Assembly: GCA_028285035.1 (NCBI GenBank)
Contig: JANQQF010000177.1
Location: 1-34,691 of the forward strand
Length of the DNA: 34,691 bases
Direction of reading: 5' to 3'
Origin: Phycisphaerae bacterium
GTDB lineage: Bacteria; Chloroflexota; Anaerolineae; 4572-78; J111
Position numbers and translations under genes: made by a program. Each line of letters opens with the position of its first letter. Within the stretch, counting starts at the first letter, position 1. Shown piece after piece: positions 24,609 through 33,286 of the stretch. The notes under the pieces were generated by a model. That model was not told the origin of the DNA. It did not search any database and was given only the letters and a program-made list of their open reading frames with translations.

Positions 24609-24693
24609 TGTCATTCCCGTGTGCTTATGGCAGGGAATCCATTGTTCGTCATCCTGGTCGGTGGATGCCCGACAAAATCATTCGGGCATGACA
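24609..24693. repeat. 85-bp double-hairpin repeat, copy 2
   Basis: It opens with TGTCATTCCCG and closes with CGGGCATGACA, so the ends are inverted repeats with one mismatch. Hairpin B is ATGCCCGA/TCGGGCAT; compared with copy 1 both arms have changed together (A-T to G-C), keeping the pair. Hairpin A keeps six outer pairs. It lies between the stop of one histidine kinase and the start of the next. Confidence 0.8.
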
Positions 24694-24731
24694 CAAACCA
24701 ACACCTCAATTGTCACCGTATTCTCCCCTGA

Positions 24732-26780
24732 TCAAGTCTTCGAAAAATTGGGTTCTTCGTCATTCTGCTCCAGCAGATGCTGCAAGGTATCAAAGCGAAA
24801 CTCATCCACTAATTGCTGCAAGCCGCGAGCGATGGTAGGGTGACTAGTTTGAAGTTTCCGAATAATCTGGTTGGCCCCATCCAGATCGATAGAACGAGCA
24901 ACTTGGTACAACTCTTGGCTCGCTTCTGGGGGGAGTTGCGTTAGCATCTTGGGTGTTAGAGGGAGTTGTTTATTTTCAGGAAGCAGGTCTGGTCTCTTTT
25001 GTTCATACACAAATTCGACGCCAAGATGCCGGGTAATTTTCTCAAAAATCACATCTTCTTGGAATGGTTTGCGGACAAAATCGTCACAGCCTGCCGCTAA
25101 AATATTCTTCCGCTCCTCTTCAAAGGCGCTGGCGGTCAGGGCAATGATCGTGGTTTGATTATCATGATCTAACGTTTTTATACGTTTGGTCGCGGTCAAA
25201 CCATCCATTTCCGGCATCCGCATATCCATCCAAATCAAATCAGGTTGCCACGTCTCCCACAAAGCCACAGCTTCCACACCCGTCGTCGCTGTCTGAATCT
25301 CAAAGTTGAATGGTTCAAACAGTTTGACCAGCAGAGTCTGGTTTTCGGGATGGTCTTCAGCCACAAGCAAGCGATAGGTTGGCTGATTGGGCATCACCCC
25401 AACAACGTGTTCAGCAGCAGGCTGACGTTCAAGCGATGCCTGAGCAAGGTGAACTGGAACATCAAATTGAAAGGTTGAGCCGACACCAAATTCACTTTCC
25501 ACCTCGATTTCCCCCCCCATCAACTGTACAAATTGCCGACTGATGGCGAGACCCAAACCTGTTCCTTCTTGAGCGCGTTGTCTCTGATCTGACTGCTTGA
25601 ATGGCTCAAATAGACGGGCTTGCTCGTCCGGCGCAATTCCTGGTCCCGTATCAATCACATCAAAATGGAGACAATGATCAGGTGGGGATGTTGCGCCATT
25701 TGTATGATGAGGCGTCATCTTCTGGAGCGATACCCGTACAGTGACACATCCTTGATCCGTAAACTTGATGGCGTTGCCAACCAAATTGACCAAGACCTGT
25801 CGCAATTTACTCTCATCGGCCCGAATAAAACGAGGAGCCTGGGCAATTCCATCAAAGAAGAGGTCAAGCCCCTTTTCGCTGGCTCGTAGTTGAAACATAG
25901 CCTGTAAGCTTCGCAAAAATCGATGCAAATCAAAGTCAGTTTCGTCTAAAGTCACCCGCCCCGCCTCAATCTTTGACATCTCCAACACGTCATTAATCAG
26001 CAGCAACAAATGCTCACCGCTCCGGTTCACAATGGTGAGATGTTCTTGCTGGGTCGTATCTAACTTTTGATCCCGTTGCATCAGTTGGGTGAAGCCAAGA
26101 ATGGCATTGAGCGGGGTCCGCAATTCGTGACTCATATTGGCCAAGAAGCGGCTTTTAGCTTGATTGGCTGCTTCAGCCGTTTGTTGAGAGATGAGCGCCC
26201 GTTGGGTGCTTTGGGTCAAGCCCTGCACCAGTAAAACTAAGGGAATCACGACCAAGGCACAGATGTAGGAAAAGATAAAAATATCGCCGATGGCGGTGTC
26301 CAAGGTTGGATCATTTTTGCCTGGCCCAAAGAAAGTCAAGCGAATGATCATTGCCCCTAGCACTGATGAAAAGACAGCACTTCCAGCCCAATTACTAAAG
26401 AACACCGTCGTAAATAGGACACAAAGCAAGAAGAGATAGCGGGAGTCGGAATTAACCCCCACCTGAAATAAATCAACCAAGCCGATGATATAAAGAAAGG
26501 CAATCGGGGTCAGGGCTCGAATCGATATAGGCAGGCGACGCATAATCAGTAGCGCTGGAATGATAATCATCCCCACTAATTCCGTGGCAATCAGTATTAA
26601 ACTCATACCTTCTAGGCCAAGAGACCATTGCGACCAGATATCCACAATGGCGGTAAGCACGCTCAGTGGGGCCATTAATAGCAAAAAGCGATCCAGTACC
26701 CGATTGCGCCAATCTTCGGGTGTGGCTAAGTCTGATTGATGAGGAATAGTTGGAGATGGGGGAGAAAGCTGGGCGTTCAT
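24732..26780 (-). CDS. Membrane hybrid histidine kinase (TM-HisKA-HATPase-REC-tail)
   Basis: This 682-residue protein has about six membrane helices in residues 30-190 with short loops, and no periplasmic or PAS domain. HisKA follows with H218 in N-M-S-H-E-L-R-T-P-L-N. The HATPase has D-T-G-P-G-I and G-T-G-L-G-L near 407-412, and a C-terminal receiver has D519 (W-M-D-M-R-M-P) and K571 (R-K-P-F-Q). A final helical tail of about 70 residues ends in F-R-F-D-T-L-Q near 661-667 and is shared with the two upstream kinases. The membrane part may sense something within the bilayer. GAGG precedes the ATG, 18 bases after the stop of the previous kinase, so it is the third gene of a three-kinase operon. 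Confidence 0.92.
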   Translation of the reverse strand: MNAQLSPPSPTIPHQSDLATPEDWRNRVLDRFLLLMAPLSVLTAIVDIWSQWSLGLEGMSLILIATELVGMIIIPALLIMRRLPISIRALTPIAFLYIIGLVDLFQVGVNSDSRYLFLLCVLFTTVFFSNWAGSAVFSSVLGAMIIRLTFFGPGKNDPTLDTAIGDIFIFSYICALVVIPLVLLVQGLTQSTQRALISQQTAEAANQAKSRFLANMSHELRTPLNAILGFTQLMQRDQKLDTTQQEHLTIVNRSGEHLLLLINDVLEMSKIEAGRVTLDETDFDLHRFLRSLQAMFQLRASEKGLDLFFDGIAQAPRFIRADESKLRQVLVNLVGNAIKFTDQGCVTVRVSLQKMTPHHTNGATSPPDHCLHFDVIDTGPGIAPDEQARLFEPFKQSDQRQRAQEGTGLGLAISRQFVQLMGGEIEVESEFGVGSTFQFDVPVHLAQASLERQPAAEHVVGVMPNQPTYRLLVAEDHPENQTLLVKLFEPFNFEIQTATTGVEAVALWETWQPDLIWMDMRMPEMDGLTATKRIKTLDHDNQTTIIALTASAFEEERKNILAAGCDDFVRKPFQEDVIFEKITRHLGVEFVYEQKRPDLLPENKQLPLTPKMLTQLPPEASQELYQVARSIDLDGANQIIRKLQTSHPTIARGLQQLVDEFRFDTLQHLLEQNDEEPNFSKT

Positions 26781-26798
26781 TGCTAACCTCGATAATTT

Positions 26799-29015
26799 TT
26801 AACGTATGGCCATTTCTTCAGAGACCTGATCCAAAAGGTGTTGTAGGGTATCAAATCGAAAGCCGTCCAGAAGTTCGAGAATCGCTCGTCGAGCTTCGGC
26901 GTCTATGGGTGCCAAATGTTCGACGATATGACGAGCTGTTGTGAAATCAAGCGTCTTCACAGCCTCTTGTAAATCAATCAAGGTAGCCTCGGGCCATTGC
27001 GCCATTGTCAGCGCCAAATTCTGAGAAGCCTTAGAGATGTGAACGGGCTCGGACTCCACAGGATCCGCATAAATATATTGCACCTCCAAATATTTAGCGA
27101 TCAAGTCAAAAATTTCTTGCTCTTGAAATGGTTTGCGGACAAAATCATCACAGCCCGCCGCCAAAATATTTTTTCGATCCTCTTCAAAAGCACTCGCGGT
27201 CAGAGCAATCACCACGGGTTTGGGTTCAGAGGCAGTTGCTTTAATTTGCTGGGTTGCTTGATAGCCGTCCATCACAGGCATCCGCATATCCATCCAAATC
27301 AAATCTGGCTGCCATTCACTTTGGGTTTGCACCGCCAACTTCCCATTTTCCACGGCCCGCACCTTGAAGCCGACCATCGTCAGCAACTGCGTCAGGAGCA
27401 GACGATTGGCTGCTTGATCCTCGACCACCAACAAGCGATATTCGGGTTGGTGGGGCTGTAAGCCGACAACCCGTCGGGTGGGTGGCGCTGGCGCAACGGC
27501 GGCTTGGGCCAATTCAACGGGGATGGCAAAGCGGAAGGTTGTGCCTTGGTTTGGCTCGCTTTCTACCTGAAGCTCATCCCCCAAAAGACGAACAAATTGT
27601 TGACTGATGGGCAAACCCAGCCCCGTTCCTTGCTGATTCTCTTCACTCGCATCGATTTGGGTAAAGGCATTAAAAATGTAGGCCTGTTCCTCTCTGGGAA
27701 TGCCAAGCCCTGTATCTTGCACCTCAAATTGGAGACAGATGCGCCCTGAACAGCGTTGCGTTAGGTCAGAGTTGAGATGGTGTTGGATGTGCAGGGGGAT
27801 AGGGGCAACCTGCACCACCACCATTCCCTCGTTAGTGAATTTTATGGCATTTCCGATTAAATTGACCAAAATCTGGCGCAATTTACTCTCATCTGCCCGA
27901 ATATATTGTGGCAAATCTACAGGATACTCAAACCACAGCTTCAAGCCTTTTTGGGCTGCATCCAAATGAAATAGTGCCTGCAAATCTTTCAGGAGTTGAT
28001 GTAAATCAAAATCTACCGGTTTAAGGATCATCTGACCTGCATCGATTTTGGACATCTCCAAAACATCATTAATCAGACGTAACAGGTACTCGCCACTTCG
28101 GTTCACGATATTCAAATTCTGCTTTTGTTCAGCGTTCAGCGATTTATCCCGTTGCATCAGTTGGGCAAAGCCTAGAATGGCGTTGAGGGGGGTACGAAGC
28201 TCGTGGCTCATTTTGGCCAGAAAGGTGCTTTTGGCTCGATTGGCCATCTCCGCCGACTCCTTGGCCTCTTGCAAAGCCTGCTCCGCCAAACGATCCTTGG
28301 TAACCTCACGAATCACGGCAATCACTTCATCCGGTTTGAATGGATTAATTCGCACCTCGCGAATACTGGGCTGGTCATCCACCATCACCTCATACTCAAA
28401 GGTTTGTAGCTGTTTTGTATCAAGGGCAATCTGAATATGTTGCAAAATTAAATCCGAGATATGAGAGGGCAACCTATCGCTCAATTTTTGGTTGAGCAAA
28501 TCCTCAGTTTCGCGAATGGGCTTAAAGCCAATGGGCGGCTTCACTTGAAGCTGTAGCCCTTCGCGGTTCAGGTGGACAAATCCATCAGGAATCGCTCCCA
28601 ACAAAGCTCGATATGTCGCCTCGTTTTCCTTCAGCGCTTCGGCTTGTCGTTGAACGATACCCAGTAGGTCCCGTGACCAACCAACCAAACCAACCAGCAA
28701 CAAAAGGGCGATAGCCCCTGGCAAGGCCTGTTGAAAGGCTACAATCAGAGGGAAAGAGCCACACCAACTCAGGGTCACGATTGTTGCGGCAATCAGCCCT
28801 ACGCTCAACAGGCTACCCAATCGTAGCCCAAAAAGCCACGCGGCAGTGACCACAGGCAAAACAGTTAACGCTGTAATTCGCCCACCAACGGAGGGGTATA
28901 ACACCACAAAAATGATTAAATACATCGCTTCAATCTTGAGCAGTATCAGTAATCGCAGACGAAGTGAAATGGCCTCAGGCATCAGCAACCTAGCCATCAA
29001 CTCTAATTTTTTCAT
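26799..29015 (-). CDS. Membrane hybrid histidine kinase with PAS (TM-PAS-HisKA-HATPase-REC-tail)
   Basis: This 738-residue protein has four or so membrane helices in residues 20-115, then a PAS-like domain (about 128-240). Next come HisKA with H271 (K-M-S-H-E-L-R-T-P-L-N), a HATPase with D-T-G-L-G-I and G-T-G-L-G-L, and a receiver with D576 and K628 (R-K-P-F-Q). A helical tail holds F-R-F-D-T-L-Q near 719-725. Its ATG shares one base with the upstream kinase stop (TGATG), and AAGGAAA lies just before it within that gene, so the two are translationally coupled. The core resembles its two neighbours closely, whereas the sensory N-terminus differs. Confidence 0.92.
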   Translation of the reverse strand: MKKLELMARLLMPEAISLRLRLLILLKIEAMYLIIFVVLYPSVGGRITALTVLPVVTAAWLFGLRLGSLLSVGLIAATIVTLSWCGSFPLIVAFQQALPGAIALLLLVGLVGWSRDLLGIVQRQAEALKENEATYRALLGAIPDGFVHLNREGLQLQVKPPIGFKPIRETEDLLNQKLSDRLPSHISDLILQHIQIALDTKQLQTFEYEVMVDDQPSIREVRINPFKPDEVIAVIREVTKDRLAEQALQEAKESAEMANRAKSTFLAKMSHELRTPLNAILGFAQLMQRDKSLNAEQKQNLNIVNRSGEYLLRLINDVLEMSKIDAGQMILKPVDFDLHQLLKDLQALFHLDAAQKGLKLWFEYPVDLPQYIRADESKLRQILVNLIGNAIKFTNEGMVVVQVAPIPLHIQHHLNSDLTQRCSGRICLQFEVQDTGLGIPREEQAYIFNAFTQIDASEENQQGTGLGLPISQQFVRLLGDELQVESEPNQGTTFRFAIPVELAQAAVAPAPPTRRVVGLQPHQPEYRLLVVEDQAANRLLLTQLLTMVGFKVRAVENGKLAVQTQSEWQPDLIWMDMRMPVMDGYQATQQIKATASEPKPVVIALTASAFEEDRKNILAAGCDDFVRKPFQEQEIFDLIAKYLEVQYIYADPVESEPVHISKASQNLALTMAQWPEATLIDLQEAVKTLDFTTARHIVEHLAPIDAEARRAILELLDGFRFDTLQHLLDQVSEEMAIR

Positions 29016-32000
29016 CAGGTTTCCTTGGTAAGCAAAGCCATCTCATCAAATAGGCTTTGCAAGGTGTCAAAGCGAAAGCTCTTGACCATCTGCTTCAAGG
29101 CAAATGAAATATCGGGATAATCAGCTTCTAATTCTTCAATGATCAATTCGCTGACTTCAAGATCAATTGAGCGGGCTGCCTGTTCTAGACGATGAAGATC
29201 GTTTGTCGGCAAACTCATCAATTGAGCGGCGGTCAATGATGGCGGCAGGGTCTCCAGTTCACCCTCGGCAATCGTCTCATCCTCGTAAACGTAGCTCACA
29301 TCGAGATGCTCCCCCAGCTTGACTAAAATCTCCTGAGCCTGACTGGGTTTTCGAATAAAGTCATCACACCCCATCGCCAAAATCGCCTCACGCTCGTGCT
29401 CAAAGGCGCTGGCTGTCAAGGCAATAATGACGAGTTGCTCGGTGTCAGGCAGGGCCTTGATTTGCTGGGTCGCCTCATAGCCATCGAGAATGGGCATCCG
29501 CATATCCATAAAAATGAGATCTGGCCGATCTTGCTGCACCGCTTCAACCGCGTCTTGCCCATTGCTGACCTGCTTTACCTCAAACCCTAACGGCTCCAAA
29601 ATTTGTATCATCAGCTCAGCGCTGTAAGGCTCATCTTCGGCAATCAAAATCTTGTGGGTTGGCTGGCCAGGAGCGAGGCCAACGATTGAGCGAGTAGCCT
29701 CCATCGCGGGCATTTCACTAGCATCAACAACGATACAGGGCACCTCAAATTGAAAGGTACTGCCGTGGCCAAACTCACTGCGCACTTGAATATCGCCCCC
29801 CATCATCTGCACATATTGGCGGCTGATTGAGAGACCCAGGCCCGTACCCTCACTCACTTGCCGTCCGCTTTCGGTTTGGCTAAAGGGGGTAAAGAGATAA
29901 TCGCGCTCTTCTGGTGAAATGCCAATACCAGTGTCGCTGATGCCAAAGTTTAGCCAGATCTGTGCCTCATCACGGCAGTTCACATGCAAGTGAACGCCGC
30001 CCTCATTGGTGAACTTTACCGCATTGCTCAACAAATTTAGCAAAATCTGGCGCAGCTTTTGTTCATCCGCCCGAATATACTGCGGCACTCGCTCGATCAA
30101 ATCGGCAGTTAACCACAAATTCTTCTTCTCCGCCCGAATACGAAACATCTGGATCAAACTAGTCAGCATCTTGTGCAAATCAAATTCATTTTCGACCAAG
30201 GTGATCCCCCCAGCTTCAATTTTGGACATCTCCAACACATCATTGATCAACTCCAGAAGATGCTCACCACTATGCTCAATAATTTTTAGGTTATCGAGGT
30301 GTTGGGGGGAGAGTGAGTTGTCTCGTCCCATCACCTGGGCAAAGCCAAGAATGGCATTCAGCGGGGTTCGCAGTTCGTGGCTCATATTGGTCAGGAAGGT
30401 ACTCTTGGCTAGATTGGCGGCTTCGGCCGCTTCTTTGGCCTGTCTCAAATGGACCTCTGCCTGTCGCTGTACGGTCACATTTCGCACGATCATCAACACT
30501 TTCCCTTCATTGAGGGGCACCAATCGGGTATCCAGATATCGTTTTTCGGCCTCGACCTCGATGTCATAAAAAATTTGGGTCATAGACTGGGTTGCTAAGG
30601 TTTGGGTTAGACCTTTTTGAATACGATCAGCCAATTGGGGGGGCAGCATATCGTGAATACGCTTGCCAACCACAGAAGGATGATCGTAGGCATCAAGATT
30701 ACCGTGGGTTTCCAAATAAACACCATTGGAATCCAGGACAAAAATCAGATCGGGGATAGCCGCCAGTAAAGCCCGATTTTTGGCCTCGCTCTCCCAGAGG
30801 GCTTGCACTGAGGCTTGGTGCTCCTGCACCTCCTGCTCAAGCGCATCGGTCCGAAGTTGGACCTGAGTCTCTAACGTCCGATTATGGTCTTGCAGGGATT
30901 GATGGGCCGCTTGAAGTTGTTGATGCAACGAGGCTCGTTCAACCGATAACGACTCAACGTGGTCAAAGGCGCTTGTAAAACGCATCGACAGAATCAGCGT
31001 TTGGGTAAAGATAAATCCAAACAGGCCGAAGGGGGTAAAATATCCCGTTTGGATTAGCTGATTTTCAAACAAAATGTCATTAACAACCGTGAAGAAGAGA
31101 AAAAGAAAGCCGACCAAAAAAACACGGGCGCCATCGCGATGATGACTAATCGCCTGAAGAATGACAACAATGATATAAATCATGACCATCAAAAGAACAA
31201 TTTCAAAAAACAAGACCGTCTCTGTATAAATTCGAGCTGAGGTGGTTAGGGTAATCACGGTTAGGGCTAAGGTTACAACCTGCACTATTCGCAAAACAAA
31301 TGTCGAAAACTCGTGCCGAAATAACTCACGGATAAACATTGCAAAGAGGGGGAGTCCCACATAAACTGTCAAAATGTCAATACGCATGACTGTTTCCCAA
31401 TTAAAGGTTGGAAAGAGGCGGATAAAATACATCTCGCCCGTGACAAAGATCCGCAGGGCAATTAGGCAGCTAAACAGACCAAAGTAGATGGTGGATTGCT
31501 CCTGACGGCGAATGGTATAGAGGCCAAGATGATAAAGTCCAACAATCAACAGGCTACCAAACAGAAAGAGGTTGCTCGCCACATTGCGTTCACGAATCGC
31601 CATAATTTGATCATTCCGACCAAGGGTGATGGTCGTCCAGGGGCCACCAGCACTGCGATGAAAATTGGCAACTTGCAGAATGATTTCCAACTCATCGTCT
31701 TCGGAGACGAAGGCCGAAGTATAGGGGGCATAACGTGGGGTGGTCGTCTCAAATGTGGTCCCGACCTGACCATTTGAACCAATTTCTTGACCATTAACAA
31801 ACAAACGGTGGGCGGTTCGGACAATATCAACCTTGAGGGCTAACACATCTTGCGTCGGTTGGATGGGGACACGGAGACGATAGGTGGCATACCCGTTATT
31901 AGGGAAGGTTTGGTCACCAATTTCATGATTAGTCCAACTTTTGGGCAGCGTGACGAGACCAGTCGCAGTAGGTGGGGAGGTCGGGGTAAAATCCTGAGGG

Positions 32001-32197
32001 GTCAGGAGTTGTTCCCAATAAAATTCCCACTCGCCAATCAACTCAACTGGCCCATCTTGGGCAAAATCCCAAGCAATCAAAGAAAGTTCACCCGCTTCAG
32101 CTTGAGGGGATTGTGATTGGCTGGGTTGAACGATTTGGCAACCAGCCATCCATAGCACAATTAGGGTTAGAAAAACAAAGAGCAATCGTAGATTCAC
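29015..32197 (-). CDS. 7TMR-DISM hybrid histidine kinase with lipoprotein signal
   Basis: This 1060-residue protein opens with a signal peptide ending in L-W-M-A-G-C, giving a lipobox cysteine at residue 20. An extracellular beta-rich DISMED-like domain (about 40-195; W-E-F-Y-W near 57-61, then N-N-G-Y-A-T-Y-R-L-R) is followed by seven membrane helices (about 208-410). A coiled coil, a PAS-like domain (475-580), HisKA with H607, HATPase, receiver (D898, K950) and the shared tail with F-R-F-D-T-L-Q come next. The receiver reads K-P-S-Q where its neighbours read K-P-F-Q. The frame can be opened by GTG at 32257, but GTG at 32197 has AGGA 8 bases upstream and gives a textbook lipoprotein signal. 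It is first in the three-kinase operon. Confidence 0.88.
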   Translation of the reverse strand: MNLRLLFVFLTLIVLWMAGCQIVQPSQSQSPQAEAGELSLIAWDFAQDGPVELIGEWEFYWEQLLTPQDFTPTSPPTATGLVTLPKSWTNHEIGDQTFPNNGYATYRLRVPIQPTQDVLALKVDIVRTAHRLFVNGQEIGSNGQVGTTFETTTPRYAPYTSAFVSEDDELEIILQVANFHRSAGGPWTTITLGRNDQIMAIRERNVASNLFLFGSLLIVGLYHLGLYTIRRQEQSTIYFGLFSCLIALRIFVTGEMYFIRLFPTFNWETVMRIDILTVYVGLPLFAMFIRELFRHEFSTFVLRIVQVVTLALTVITLTTSARIYTETVLFFEIVLLMVMIYIIVVILQAISHHRDGARVFLVGFLFLFFTVVNDILFENQLIQTGYFTPFGLFGFIFTQTLILSMRFTSAFDHVESLSVERASLHQQLQAAHQSLQDHNRTLETQVQLRTDALEQEVQEHQASVQALWESEAKNRALLAAIPDLIFVLDSNGVYLETHGNLDAYDHPSVVGKRIHDMLPPQLADRIQKGLTQTLATQSMTQIFYDIEVEAEKRYLDTRLVPLNEGKVLMIVRNVTVQRQAEVHLRQAKEAAEAANLAKSTFLTNMSHELRTPLNAILGFAQVMGRDNSLSPQHLDNLKIIEHSGEHLLELINDVLEMSKIEAGGITLVENEFDLHKMLTSLIQMFRIRAEKKNLWLTADLIERVPQYIRADEQKLRQILLNLLSNAVKFTNEGGVHLHVNCRDEAQIWLNFGISDTGIGISPEERDYLFTPFSQTESGRQVSEGTGLGLSISRQYVQMMGGDIQVRSEFGHGSTFQFEVPCIVVDASEMPAMEATRSIVGLAPGQPTHKILIAEDEPYSAELMIQILEPLGFEVKQVSNGQDAVEAVQQDRPDLIFMDMRMPILDGYEATQQIKALPDTEQLVIIALTASAFEHEREAILAMGCDDFIRKPSQAQEILVKLGEHLDVSYVYEDETIAEGELETLPPSLTAAQLMSLPTNDLHRLEQAARSIDLEVSELIIEELEADYPDISFALKQMVKSFRFDTLQSLFDEMALLTKET

Positions 32198-32563
32198 GTA
32201 AGATGTCCTGATTTTTGATAATCCAAACAGACAATGTCTCAGTTCAAGTATAATCACAAACTATTGCGAAATCTTTATCAAATTATTACAAAAGAATTAC
32301 ATGGGGGGTTAAGAGACTTAAAATTTGTAGGTTTTTGCCTTCTATTAAGCTGCTGGTCTACGGGAGAACCGCGGATCGGCAGAATGTCACGGATTTCTTG
32401 ACATTTTATCCGCGTTTTCCTGTTAATCTGTGGTTCTTAACTGTCTTCAGGCCACTAAAGGGTGAAGACCAAATTTGGTACTATGTACTAACTTATTCTT
32501 TATTTTCAGTCATTATCGGTATAATCATACACACACTCAACCTCGAAACCTCAAGGACACCCC
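32198..32563. other. Divergent intergenic region between the kinase operon and the response regulator
   Basis: No gene is seen in these 366 bases. On the plus strand a perfect TATAAT at 32520-32525 could be the -10 of the response-regulator promoter, though no good -35 precedes it. On the minus strand TATACT (reverse complement of 32247-32252) could serve the kinase operon and would lie within the rejected longer reading of the first kinase. A hairpin repeat occupies 32366-32436. Confidence 0.4.
32366..32436. repeat. Imperfect inverted repeat, 17-base arms
   Basis: The arms GAACCGCGGATCGGCAG (32366-32382) and CTGTTAATCTGTGGTTC (32420-32436) pair at 12 of 17 positions. In plus-strand RNA four of the five others would be G-U wobbles, leaving one mismatch. 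An inner CGGAT/ATCCG pair could extend the fold. The arm wording resembles a dispersed hairpin repeat that I recall from many environmental bacterial genomes. Confidence 0.5.
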
Positions 32564-33253
32564 ATGCAGCACATTTTAATTGTTGATGATGAAGATGATA
32601 TCCGCAACGTTGTCGCCCTGTACCTGAAACGAGACGGCTTCAGTGTTGAAACAGCAGGCAATGGCGAGGAGGCGCTAAACCTCTTTGCTCGAAAGCCTCC
32701 AAATTTAATCGTTCTCGATTTGGTAATGCCAAAGCTCGGCGGCTTAGAGGTCCTGCGTTCACTCCGAGCCGAGTCCAATGTGCCCATTATCTTGCTGACC
32801 TCACGAGACGAAGAGGTGGACCGGGTGCTCGGCTTGGAGATGGGTGCTGATGATTATGTGACCAAACCCTTTAGCCCCCGCGAGCTTGTGGCCAGAGTCA
32901 AGGCTGTTTTGAGACGAGGTAAGCCAGCAACTGCATCAAGCCAACCAGGAGCGTTTCAGCGAGGGGCGATGCAGATCGACCCAAACACCCGTTTAGTCAC
33001 CATCAACGACAAAACCTTAGCCTTAACCCTCAAGGAGTTTGATCTACTCTGGCTGTTGGCAAACAACCCTGGCAAGGTCTTTAGCCGAGACGAGCTTTTG
33101 GAAAAGGTATGGGGGTATGAGTTTGAGGGTGATAACCGAACGGTTACGGTACACATGCGTCGGCTTCGCAAGAAGATCGAGTCCGACCCCGCTAATCCCG
33201 ATTATGTACTGACCGTGTGGGGGATTGGCTATAAGTTTTCGAGTGACCTCTGA
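32564..33253 (+). CDS. OmpR/PhoB-family response regulator
   Basis: This 229-residue transcription factor has a receiver domain (D-D-E near 8-10, phospho-acceptor D52 in L-D-L-V-M-P, K101 in T-K-P-F) and a C-terminal winged-helix DNA-binding domain. The latter shows the family pattern L-T-L-K-E-F-D-L-L near 148-156, then R-T-V-T-V-H-M-R-R-L-R-K-K-I and G-I-G-Y-K-F at the end. AAGGA lies 7 bases before the ATG. It is divergent from the three-kinase operon and convergent with the REC-kinase to its right. None of the five kinases is the simple HisKA-type partner that normally sits directly beside an OmpR regulator, so its cognate kinase is uncertain. The hybrids would normally need an HPt step to reach it. 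Confidence 0.95.
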   Translation: MQHILIVDDEDDIRNVVALYLKRDGFSVETAGNGEEALNLFARKPPNLIVLDLVMPKLGGLEVLRSLRAESNVPIILLTSRDEEVDRVLGLEMGADDYVTKPFSPRELVARVKAVLRRGKPATASSQPGAFQRGAMQIDPNTRLVTINDKTLALTLKEFDLLWLLANNPGKVFSRDELLEKVWGYEFEGDNRTVTVHMRRLRKKIESDPANPDYVLTVWGIGYKFSSDL

Positions 33254-33286
33254 TTGATGGTGAATTGTGAATGAAAAATACTCACA

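Noticed and set aside
32195..32257. Longer first hybrid kinase starting with GTG at 32257
   Set aside because: The extra 20 residues spoil the signal peptide and that GTG lies beside a possible -10 box; GTG at 32197 has a ribosome site and a clean lipoprotein signal.
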